Positions 25,534 to 32,738 of a DNA stretch of 64,000 nt are shown in pieces. Within the stretch, counting starts at the first letter, position 1. Every line of letters begins with the position of its first letter. The DNA is from Candidatus Obscuribacterales bacterium (GTDB lineage Bacteria > Cyanobacteriota > Vampirovibrionia > Obscuribacterales > Obscuribacteraceae), in contig JACKCM010000010.1 of assembly GCA_020634035.1 (NCBI GenBank), positions 1 through 64,000 on the forward strand, read 5' to 3'. Position numbers and translations under genes: made by a program. Below the pieces are notes generated by a model. That model saw nothing but the letters and a program-made list of their open reading frames with translations, was not told the DNA's origin and made no database searches.

Positions 25534-25992
25534 TTATCTTTTGGCTGATCCTGCCGTGCGCGCTACCGGTGCTTCCTCGCGTAAATACATCTCTAGCTCT
25601 TCGATATGGGCAACTTCGTTCATAATCAACTGTTCCAGGAGCTGTCTTAGCGGGGTTGAGTTCTCGAACTGTTTGTGTTGTTTCAGATAGAGTTCAAGCT
25701 GGGCCGATTCGGCATTTAGATTTTTCTCCAGCATCTCTTTTGTATCCGGCGTACCGTCGCATTTGTAGACGGTTTGAATTTTTACCGAAGGATGACCTCC
25801 CAGAGCGCTAATCTTTTCGCCCAGAGCGATTGCATGTTGCATTGAGCTTTTGGCTTTTGCTTTGAACATTGCGTTGAGCGGTCCGCGGATAGGTCCACGC
25901 ACAAGGAAAGAGTGATGCAGATATCGAATTATCGAAGACATCTCGTGTTCCAGGTCTAAGTTGAGGGCTTCCACGTTTTCCTTGTCAGTCAT
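25534..25992 (-). CDS. Ferritin-like (bacterioferritin-type) four-helix protein
   Basis: A 152-residue helical protein matching the ferritin/bacterioferritin fold. By position, the diiron ligands would be E17, H53, E95, E126 and H129 (the last pair in NEVAHIEELEMYL). The Glu expected three residues before H53 is Ser50 in SSMQHAIALGEKI, so one bridging ligand seems absent. It also has an insertion with Cys78 (YKCDGTPD). It could store or bind iron weakly, act as a Dps- or rubrerythrin-like stress protein, or have lost ferroxidase activity. It heads a likely two-gene operon with hutI. Confidence 0.72.
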   Translation of the reverse strand: MTDKENVEALNLDLEHEMSSIIRYLHHSFLVRGPIRGPLNAMFKAKAKSSMQHAIALGEKISALGGHPSVKIQTVYKCDGTPDTKEMLEKNLNAESAQLELYLKQHKQFENSTPLRQLLEQLIMNEVAHIEELEMYLREEAPVARTAGSAKR

Positions 25993-26185
25993 AATCTATG
26001 GTCCTCTAAAGTTGGTTTCAGTGGAAACAGGCGCAGCACTCCCGGTGCCTGTCTTCATGGCAAGGCTTGCATGAAGGGCCGGTGAGTGCTGGCGATTATA
26101 TCCAAAGGATGTCTCTCTGTCTAACAGTGTTCCGGTTGATAGCCCCTTGCAACCTTCGTCTGAGGGTGTTGCACCGGTAATGATG

Positions 26186-26983
26186 TCAGGCGCTGAGTGA
26201 GAGGTGGTCGTCGGAATCTCCTGTGGAATCTACCGACTGGGAGTCGAGGGCTTCACAGAAAAAACAATCCTCTCCGGGCTTGTGCGCCTGTGGCTGGGAC
26301 GGTGTCTTCATCTCTTGAAGATCACGAACTACATCATCCCAGTTGTTGTTGAACAGCTCTTCAGAAAGATCCTTTTCGCTTACATAAATACCTTTGGGGG
26401 TGATTTTGCAAGTGGTGGAGGAAAGAGTCTTGTATGGCCAGCGGCTTCTCAGTTTGCTGGCAAGAAATTGTCTGGCCAGATGAGAAGGCAGAGGGTCGCA
26501 CTTCAGAATCTCCTGGGGCAGCTTCAATCTGAAATCGACAATCTCCAGGTGTCTTTTCTCCGGATACCAGAGGATGAGGTCGAAGGTGTCTTCGAGATAG
26601 ACTCGCACTTGAGGGACCCGGGCTCTGACTCGCTGGGCAGAGGCCACCACTTCGGCACCGTCGGGAATATACGGGCACCGTACATAGTGTAGAAGAGTTT
26701 TGTATACGTAGAGGAAAGAGCGAGCTATTTGATCCTGGCTGAATCCGGCTTTCTCCAGCTTCTCGACAGGCCAGTGCTGACCGATGAATATTTGAAGTTG
26801 GTTGTTATTTTGAATTTTGCCTTTGTTGATCTCACTAACTCCACGCAATACGAATTGTTTGCAGAGAGAAGCAAGGCTCTGGGATCTGGACCGGTCGCTG
26901 AATCTTTCCCGGGCTAGAGAATATGCTCTTTTGCAAGCTTTATATGTATCAAGCATGAATGGAGAAAAAAGTGTCCAGTCCAT
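26186..26983 (-). CDS. RecB/Cas4-like PD-(D/E)XK nuclease-fold protein, possibly inactive
   Basis: A 265-residue protein resembling the RecB/Cas4 nuclease branch. It opens SPFMLDTYKACKRAY, like the usual S-x-L-x-x-Y-x-x-C-P-x-x-Y. It has an acidic metal position at D135 (LEDTFDLILWY), then EIVDFRL at about 147-153 where active relatives have IVDYK, so the catalytic Lys is replaced by Arg. C17 with C240 and C243 (GEDCFFCEAL) recalls the iron-sulfur cysteines of Cas4/AddB; a fourth candidate is C162 or C192. No CRISPR array or recombination genes are adjacent. It is preceded by a 378-base non-coding gap before xseA, from which it diverges. Confidence 0.6.
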   Translation of the reverse strand: MDWTLFSPFMLDTYKACKRAYSLARERFSDRSRSQSLASLCKQFVLRGVSEINKGKIQNNNQLQIFIGQHWPVEKLEKAGFSQDQIARSFLYVYKTLLHYVRCPYIPDGAEVVASAQRVRARVPQVRVYLEDTFDLILWYPEKRHLEIVDFRLKLPQEILKCDPLPSHLARQFLASKLRSRWPYKTLSSTTCKITPKGIYVSEKDLSEELFNNNWDDVVRDLQEMKTPSQPQAHKPGEDCFFCEALDSQSVDSTGDSDDHLSLSA

Positions 26984-27361
26984 TGTGGGGTCCTCTCAAA
27001 AATTGCCAAACTTTCGTATGCCATACCAATATATGGTACGACCGAAGCGAAGTCAAATGAAATCTTCATTGCCGCTCAGTTTCAACTATTCCCCGGTGGA
27101 AATTTGTAAAACCCTGAAATATTCAGAGATTCGAGGCGTTTGAATATACGAAGTATGTACGACAATACGAAAATATATATCAAAGATATCCGTGGCGGGG
27201 GTGAAAAGTATTCCTATTGGGAATTTCTCCGGAAAGCACATTAAAAATCCAGGGATATACAATAAGTATTCTCTCCTATCTACTATGCTTCTCTGCGATA
27301 GAGTCGCTTGCAGATTTTGTATGTGCTTATTCAATGGGAGACCAAGGAAATAGAGCTTTCT
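26984..27361. other. Divergent intergenic region before xseA
   Basis: I see no gene in this stretch. It is AT-rich and must contain promoters for the minus-strand nuclease-like gene and for xseA-xseB. An imperfect palindrome TACCAATATATGGTA at 27024-27038 lies 41-55 bases upstream of the nuclease-like gene. Several TATA-like words (around 27140-27180 and 27258-27275) could be -10 elements, but none can be chosen with confidence. Confidence 0.5.
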
Positions 27362-28594
27362 GTGTACAGTCCGAAAGACAACGATAATCAGCTCAGACCA
27401 GTTTTGACGGTCTCGGAGCTGACCGGCCAGATCAAGGATATTCTGGAAGGGACTTTCTCTCAGGTCTACGTGGCCGGCGAGATCTCCAATGCCAAAGTCT
27501 ATCCCTCCGGGCACTGGTATTTTTCTTTGAAAGATCAGAATTCCACTTTGCCCTGTGTTTGTTTCAAAGGTGCCAATCAATATATAAAGTTCAAACTCGA
27601 GGATGGACTGCAAGTAATCGCCCGGGGCAAGCTAAGCGTCTATCCTCCCCGGGGAGCCTATCAGCTGGTTGCCACCAGACTTGAGCCTGTGGGTATCGGC
27701 GAATGGCAGCTGGCTTTCGAGCAGTTGAAAAAGCAGCTTGAAGGCGAGGGTCTGCTCGCTGCCGAGCGAAAACGACCGATTCCGATGTTGCCTAAAAAGG
27801 TCGGTGTAGTAACAAGTCCGGCTGGGGCTGCGGTTCAAGATATCATCAATACTTTGACCAGAAGAAATAGTTCGGTCAAAATCCTTATCTCTCCTGCAAA
27901 AGTCCAGGGTGAAGGTAGTGTCGAGACAATAGTAGAAGCTATCGAACTCTTGAACGAGATCGATGACCTGGATGTGATGATAGTCGCCCGGGGAGGCGGT
28001 TCTATAGAGGACCTCTGGTCATTCAATACCGAAGCGGTGGCAAGGGCGGTGGCAGGAGCCAGAGTACCCGTGATTAGCGGGGTCGGCCATGAAACCGATG
28101 TGACTATTTGCGATCTGGTGGCAGATTTAAGAGCCCCTACACCAACAGCCGCCGCCGAGCTGGTGGCTCGCGGACACCAGGAGCTTCTTGATCGCTGGGG
28201 TGTTCTGAACGATCGTTTGATCGATATCGTTGAAAGTCGACTCTACGACGCACGCATCAAGCTTGATCGACTGAGCCCCGAGCGTTCGTTGATGCGTTAT
28301 GAAGAGAGACTACGCAGTCTGATGATGGATGTCGGCCATAAGAAAGAACGTCTGATTCAGTCAATAACAGCCATTTTGAAATCTTCCAGTCATCGCTGGT
28401 CCGAAGCGGACAAGCGGCTTATGGACCTCGGTCCGCGCAATGTCATGTCTCGCGGATTCTCTATTTTGAGAACCGCCGATGGTGACCTGATAAGAGACTA
28501 TAAAAACGTCAAACCGGGAGATCGCCTGGAAGTGCTTCTGGAGAAAGGCAAGTTGCTGGTCGAAGTCAAAGAGAGCGATAAAGACTGGTGGTAA
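27362..28594 (+). CDS. xseA: Exodeoxyribonuclease VII large subunit
   Basis: The large subunit of exonuclease VII, which degrades single-stranded DNA to oligonucleotides in mismatch repair. The N-terminal OB-fold domain is clear (LTVSELTGQIKDILEG, VYVAGEISNAKVYPSGHWYF). The catalytic domain follows, with KVGVVTSPAGAAVQDII, the signature IVARGGGSIEDLWSFN, PVISGVGHETDVTICD and LRAPTPTAAAELV. A coiled-coil region and a C-terminal segment GFSILR complete it. I place the start at GTG 27362 (MYSPKDND), 13 bases after AAGGA; a TTG at 27308 in the same frame would add 18 residues that look unlike the family. xseB follows 68 bases later. Confidence 0.94.
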   Translation: MYSPKDNDNQLRPVLTVSELTGQIKDILEGTFSQVYVAGEISNAKVYPSGHWYFSLKDQNSTLPCVCFKGANQYIKFKLEDGLQVIARGKLSVYPPRGAYQLVATRLEPVGIGEWQLAFEQLKKQLEGEGLLAAERKRPIPMLPKKVGVVTSPAGAAVQDIINTLTRRNSSVKILISPAKVQGEGSVETIVEAIELLNEIDDLDVMIVARGGGSIEDLWSFNTEAVARAVAGARVPVISGVGHETDVTICDLVADLRAPTPTAAAELVARGHQELLDRWGVLNDRLIDIVESRLYDARIKLDRLSPERSLMRYEERLRSLMMDVGHKKERLIQSITAILKSSSHRWSEADKRLMDLGPRNVMSRGFSILRTADGDLIRDYKNVKPGDRLEVLLEKGKLLVEVKESDKDWW

Positions 28595-28662
28595 CAGACG
28601 AGAGTTTTATTTAGATAGTTATTGAAAAGACCTGATAGAACGAACAGCGGAGCGAATAGATA

Positions 28663-28974
28663 ATGACCCGACCCAAAACCAAAGACTTCGAAACCACTCT
28701 CACCGAGCTAGAAGCTGTAGTAGCCGAGTTGGACGGCGACGTAAAGCTTGAGAAAGCGCTCGATCTGTTCGAGAAAGGCATGAAGCTCTCCAAAGACTGT
28801 CAGACTTTTCTAAAGGGCGCTGAGGAGAAAGTCGAGATTCTGAAGCGTTCTATGGATGGAGCCATTGTCGGCGAGCCTTTCGGTGAAGAAGACGAAGACG
28901 AGGAAGACGGCGACGACGATGACTCTGATGATGATGATCAGTCAGGATCCACTCAACTGAGTCTGGGTATTTAA
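28663..28974 (+). CDS. xseB: Exodeoxyribonuclease VII small subunit
   Basis: A 103-residue protein. Residues 8-70 match XseB: FETTLTELEAVVAELDGDVKLEKALDLFEKGMKL, two antiparallel helices that bind the XseA coiled coil. The last 35 residues are an unusual acidic tail with runs of Glu and Asp (EEDEDEEDGDDDDSDDDD), beyond the normal family length of about 75-80. It may mimic DNA charge or serve solubility; this is inference. It is in one operon with xseA. Confidence 0.92.
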   Translation: MTRPKTKDFETTLTELEAVVAELDGDVKLEKALDLFEKGMKLSKDCQTFLKGAEEKVEILKRSMDGAIVGEPFGEEDEDEEDGDDDDSDDDDQSGSTQLSLGI

Positions 28975-29045
28975 GACCCTGTCATTGAGATGTAACGTTC
29001 AGGTCACGAACATATAGTATTTCTATGATGAATACTAATGCGTTC

Positions 29046-29064
29046 AGCCGTTTTTATAACGGCT
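29046..29064 (+). terminator. Weak hairpin after xseB
   Basis: AGCCGTT at 29046-29052 pairs with AACGGCT at 29058-29064 around a TTTAT loop, 72 bases past xseB. No clean U-run follows at once, although a T-rich stretch begins about 20 bases later. It may end the xse transcript, or be the leader of the following metallopeptidase gene. Confidence 0.3.
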
Positions 29065-29102
29065 TATAGCTTACTGCGTTTCTTTTTTGAGGAATTACCT
29101 GG

Positions 29103-30791
29103 TTGAAACAAGAATCGGGGATTCAGACCGACCGGCCTAAGCCTGTCGAGGTCTTGCGTACTACCAACATTAATAACAAAGAATTCTCTTTGATAGGACC
29201 CGGACCGAGAGCCACCCTGGAATTTCTTCGTGATACCAGAGAGCGTTTCGCTCTGGCCGGGGCGATGCCGTCTGAGTTCGGCAGGTTTCAACTCGATCAC
29301 CCGAGCGGCCCAAAGCAAAATGTAGAACAGACCGAAATCAAAGCCACCGGCTCGGGACGGTCTACTCTGGTGCGTATAGAAAAAGACGATCAGGGCAGGC
29401 CAGTTAAGTTGAAAGATCAATTCGGCAACTGGAAGAGCGATGATGGCGGCAAAACCTGGAAGACCGGCAAACCGCAATTTCGAGTCAGGCGTGGTGAATC
29501 GTCTATCGATTCGGAGGGGAATTATTCTTTTGATAATACCGATTATGGTGTCAAGTCAATTTATCGAAAGGACGGCAATTCTGTTCGTGAAATGACGAGC
29601 ACAGATGGCGGCAAATTCAGTGTTACTAAAGATGCAAAAGGTGTCCCCATAGAGTTTTCCACTCCCCAGGGGACTTATAAAGGCGACGGCAAGAACTGGA
29701 CGAATGTCAAAACAGGAGAGACTTTGAACGGTAGTGTCAGTCTTACTGACTATGGCGAATTCAAGTTTCGGCCTGAGAAAGGCGACACCAAAGATAGCGT
29801 GAGGGAGGCAAGAACTACTCAGCTTGAACAATCCCTGGCCTTGCAAAAACAGATCTCCGAAAAGTATGGTGTCACTTTCGGGAAGCCGGGTGAAAAGCGA
29901 GTCGAGACCGAAGACGGAAAGGAGCATACATATATTGCAGGAATGCCTACTGCCGGTGAACTAAAGGTTCTCCAGGATGTGCTGAAGAAAACTGATCACG
30001 AAGACTATAGAGGCATGAAAGTCTGGTTCATTCGCCCTGACGAGAACAAAGCAGACTACTGGGGTCATTATGGCAACGAGGATGAAACCAGCGACAAACC
30101 TCATCGCTGCGGCGGAGACTGTAGCCATACTAAACCTAGAAAAGACCTGGATATAATCTTGTTGCCCAAGTCCCGGCAGCAGTTACGGGGTTTCAATGCC
30201 CTGGAAGGGGTTCTCTATCACGAACTCGGTCACCATGAACAGGGTGATCGCTATGGAGATAAATCTGCCTGGGGTGGTGGGAAGGACAGTACAAAAGAGA
30301 CAAATGCAGTCGCTCGAGAACTGGGTTGGACCTGGAGCAAGAGGCTCGGTGAGAGTCTATTGAAAGACAAGGACGGTGGTCTCTGGAAATACAATGACGA
30401 TAAAGAGCGCTGGTATCACGCTGGTGGCAAACGGCCTGCCGACGGCAAGCGTACCTTGAAGAATCTCGAGATGGCTGATAGAGCGTTGGTCAAGCCACTT
30501 ACGAAGTATTTTCCTTATCCCTATGAACAGCATGCCGAGGCTCTCGCTGCTTTTAGGCTGGCTCCCGGCTCGGACAAAGAAGGTTTCGATCGTGCTGGAT
30601 TAGCCCGAAAGTCGCCCAGGCTCTATGAGATCACAAAGCGCTTCGATCAAGAGTCCATCGACAAGAAATACCATAAAGACAAAGATGGAAGATCGCTCTT
30701 TGTACGGGATCTGGACGGTTCAATTAAACCAAACAGCCGCTATCTGCAAAGGCGGATTCAGCGTGCCGAAGAGTCATGGCGTTCCAGCTAA
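29103..30791 (+). CDS. Putative zinc metallopeptidase with large N-terminal region (unknown family)
   Basis: A 562-residue protein I cannot assign to a named family. It starts at TTG, with GAGGA ten bases upstream. Residues 85-235 are a Gly/Asp/Lys/Thr-rich beta-type region with repeating W-K-x-D and D-G-K units. A helix-rich part follows. The segment LEGVLYHELGHHEQGD holds a zincin motif HELGH at residues 373-377. A later YEQHAEALAAF (474-484) offers Glu candidates for the third metal ligand. A cysteine pair (CGGDC, 336-340) precedes it. No signal peptide is seen, so it may act in the cytoplasm or be exported by another route. It is convergent with the small gene at 30788-31372, overlapping by four bases. 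Confidence 0.7.
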   Translation: MKQESGIQTDRPKPVEVLRTTNINNKEFSLIGPGPRATLEFLRDTRERFALAGAMPSEFGRFQLDHPSGPKQNVEQTEIKATGSGRSTLVRIEKDDQGRPVKLKDQFGNWKSDDGGKTWKTGKPQFRVRRGESSIDSEGNYSFDNTDYGVKSIYRKDGNSVREMTSTDGGKFSVTKDAKGVPIEFSTPQGTYKGDGKNWTNVKTGETLNGSVSLTDYGEFKFRPEKGDTKDSVREARTTQLEQSLALQKQISEKYGVTFGKPGEKRVETEDGKEHTYIAGMPTAGELKVLQDVLKKTDHEDYRGMKVWFIRPDENKADYWGHYGNEDETSDKPHRCGGDCSHTKPRKDLDIILLPKSRQQLRGFNALEGVLYHELGHHEQGDRYGDKSAWGGGKDSTKETNAVARELGWTWSKRLGESLLKDKDGGLWKYNDDKERWYHAGGKRPADGKRTLKNLEMADRALVKPLTKYFPYPYEQHAEALAAFRLAPGSDKEGFDRAGLARKSPRLYEITKRFDQESIDKKYHKDKDGRSLFVRDLDGSIKPNSRYLQRRIQRAEESWRSS

Positions 30792-31372
30792 GAATCTTTC
30801 GGCGGTGTGAGCACCCAGGTAAACGGTGGTCTGGAATTTTGGATCGGGGCCTTGATCACATCGCCTTGCTTGGTGTCGAAAATCGCATTGGCACCGGTAC
30901 TGTCTACGATACCCATGTTGCGTCCACCGACCGGTCTTTCGAAGTCTGAAACCAGCAAGGCTCCGGGGGGTACGGGATCGCCCAGTTCGTATTCGGAGAG
31001 CTGCCATTTGTGATCGCGGGTAAGGTCGGTTACCAGATCTCTGATGTTGGCGTTGAGAGTAATACTGTTGTCGGCGAATTTTGCCACCATCGAGGCCAGC
31101 GAGCCCGAAGAGGCACCGTGGTCGCCCGGAATAGAGGCAGACTTGCCGACCTGGGCTTCGGCGGCTTTAGCCATGGTGCCGAGCACATCCGATTTGTCGA
31201 GGGGGGGCATGATGCCCTGGTCGACGAGGTCGGCACTGAAAGTCTTGAAGGTCTCGGCGCCGGCTTTCTCCCAGTAGCTGCTCGGCTTTATATCGTTCAA
31301 ATTGCGCAGGAACGGGTTCTCGACTGCTTTTGGAGTCAATGCTTTTTCCGATTGTTCCGGCTGATCGCCCAT
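30788..31372 (-). CDS. Protein of unknown function (194 residues)
   Basis: I do not recognise it. The start at 31372 (MGDQPEQSEK) is chosen because GAGGA lies eight bases before this ATG; longer in-frame starts have no such site. The N-terminal 60 residues are polar. The middle has helices with conserved-looking Gly/Ser turns (GDHGASSGSL). The C-terminal 70 residues look like a small beta domain: PPGALLVSDFERPVGG, then MGIVDSTG. That pattern loosely resembles NlpC/P60 or CHAP folds, but no catalytic Cys is present, so I do not claim it. It overlaps the metallopeptidase 3' end by four bases. Confidence 0.55.
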   Translation of the reverse strand: MGDQPEQSEKALTPKAVENPFLRNLNDIKPSSYWEKAGAETFKTFSADLVDQGIMPPLDKSDVLGTMAKAAEAQVGKSASIPGDHGASSGSLASMVAKFADNSITLNANIRDLVTDLTRDHKWQLSEYELGDPVPPGALLVSDFERPVGGRNMGIVDSTGANAIFDTKQGDVIKAPIQNSRPPFTWVLTPPKDS

Positions 31373-31485
31373 GGTAAATTCCTCGTCATTCTCAACAGAC
31401 AAAACTTTCATACCCTCTAGCTCTGGCAATGAAACGATGAAAGCCGCCATCGGCAGGTGGTTCGCACCCGAAAAGGATTGTCGCA

Positions 31486-31529
31486 CAAAAGAAAAGAGGA
31501 TCGAATTGCGATTGCTTTCGATCCTCTTT
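31486..31529 (-). terminator. Terminator downstream of rplI
   Basis: A perfect 13-base-pair inverted repeat, AAAGAGGATCGAA (31493-31505) and TTCGATCCTCTTT (31517-31529), with an 11-base loop. On the minus strand it is followed by TTCTTTTG. It lies 21 bases past the L9 stop codon. Confidence 0.82.
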
Positions 31530-31549
31530 GATTGAGCTTCTGTGAGCTT

Positions 31550-32128
31550 TTATTCTTCTTCGGCGGCGGCCTTTTTGCCTTTTTTCGCTTTCCCTTCTTT
31601 TTTGGGAGCTTCGCCACCTTCGGTCTCTTTGTTTTTATCCTTGTCTTTGTCTTCCGGCGGTTTGTCTTTGACGAAATTGCCTTCAACAACGACTTTGATA
31701 GAACATTCGACTTGAACTTTGGGAGTGAGCTTGACCTGAGCTTCGTAGTCGCCCAGAGCAGTCACTTCTTCTTTGATTTTGATGCCGCGCTTGTCAATCG
31801 GCTCACCAATCAATTCTTCCAGTTTCTGGGAAATTTCTTTGTTGGTGACTTTACCGTAGAGCTTACCGGATTCACCAGCTTTGATAGAAATCTCGATGGG
31901 CGGTAACTGGGTAATTCTTTCTCCGAGAGCGACAGCTGCATCGTGAGCTTTCTGGGCTTTTCTCTCCAGCGCTTCTCTGTCTTCTTCCCGTTTCTTCAGG
32001 GTGCCTTTGGTGGCAACAACGGCCAGACCTCTGGGCTCGAGGAAGTTACGGTAATAGCCGCGCTTGGCTTCGACTATGTCGCCTGCATTGCCCAGCTTAG
32101 GCACGTTATCCTGCAAAATGATCTTCAT
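31550..32128 (-). CDS. rplI: Large ribosomal subunit protein bL9
   Basis: Ribosomal protein L9, which binds domain V of 23S rRNA near the L1 stalk. The N-terminal domain is canonical: MKIILQDNVPKLGNAGDIVEAKRGYYRNFL with G-Y-x-R-N-F/Y-L. The long connecting helix (KKREEDREALERKAQKA) and C-terminal domain (KLYGKVTNKEI, GEPIDKRGIKI) follow. At 192 residues it is about 40 longer than usual because of a highly charged Lys/Glu/Asp/Ala tail from about residue 155. Monocistronic with its own terminator. Confidence 0.97.
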   Translation of the reverse strand: MKIILQDNVPKLGNAGDIVEAKRGYYRNFLEPRGLAVVATKGTLKKREEDREALERKAQKAHDAAVALGERITQLPPIEISIKAGESGKLYGKVTNKEISQKLEELIGEPIDKRGIKIKEEVTALGDYEAQVKLTPKVQVECSIKVVVEGNFVKDKPPEDKDKDKNKETEGGEAPKKEGKAKKGKKAAAEEE

Positions 32129-32276
32129 GACATCCCCCGCGCTCTTACGGCGCTCGATTTACATCAATCATATATATTGACTGATGAATTTACCACGGAA
32201 GCGTCAATCGAACAAACCAAATTTGTCCGGCAGTTAAGATCTTTAAGCAGAACGTGGTTTCAAAGGGATTTTGGAA

Positions 32277-32738
32277 CTAGCCGCTTTCTCTGAACATGCC
32301 GCGGACGCCGGAAGGGTCTGCCAGAAAACCAAATTTTTTATAGAAGCCGTCGGTGCCCGGGTCTGCATAAAGGGTTATCAAGGGGGTGCCGAAGTCATCT
32401 AGATCTTTAAGCAGTTCAATCATTACCAGTCTGCCGATGCCACGATTTTGATAGTCAGGACGGACCACCATGTCCCAGATGGTGGCATTGAAAACCATGT
32501 CTCCGGTGGCGCGGGCAAAGCCTACGATAATCTCTTTGTCCCAGATTGAAACCACCGCAAGACTGTTATCGAGAGCTTTTGCAATCAGCTCGGGCTCTCT
32601 TCTGCTCCAGCCGACTGAAGCACAAATGTCCTGCACATCATCGGGCGAGAGTTGCTTCTCGTGGCTGATTCTCAAGGCTTTCAGGAAAGGATCCCGGGCT
32701 GGTCCCTCAGACTTCCTGAAGATTCCCGATAGTACCAT
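32277..32738 (-). CDS. GNAT family N-acetyltransferase
   Basis: A 153-residue GCN5-like acetyltransferase. The acetyl-CoA binding motif is MVVRPDYQNRGIGRLVMIELL, with the Q/R-x-x-G-x-G core. The C-terminal strand LITLYADPGTDGFYKKFGF is typical of GNATs acting on small molecules or amino groups. The substrate is unknown. Its start overlaps the 3' end of the RlmD gene by 32 bases, so it is probably translated from the same mRNA. Confidence 0.87.
   Translation of the reverse strand: MVLSGIFRKSEGPARDPFLKALRISHEKQLSPDDVQDICASVGWSRREPELIAKALDNSLAVVSIWDKEIIVGFARATGDMVFNATIWDMVVRPDYQNRGIGRLVMIELLKDLDDFGTPLITLYADPGTDGFYKKFGFLADPSGVRGMFRESG

Noticed and set aside
30788..31372. NlpC/P60 or CHAP amidase identity for the 194-residue protein
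   Set aside because: The C-terminal pattern is loosely similar but there is no catalytic Cys, so I left it as unknown.
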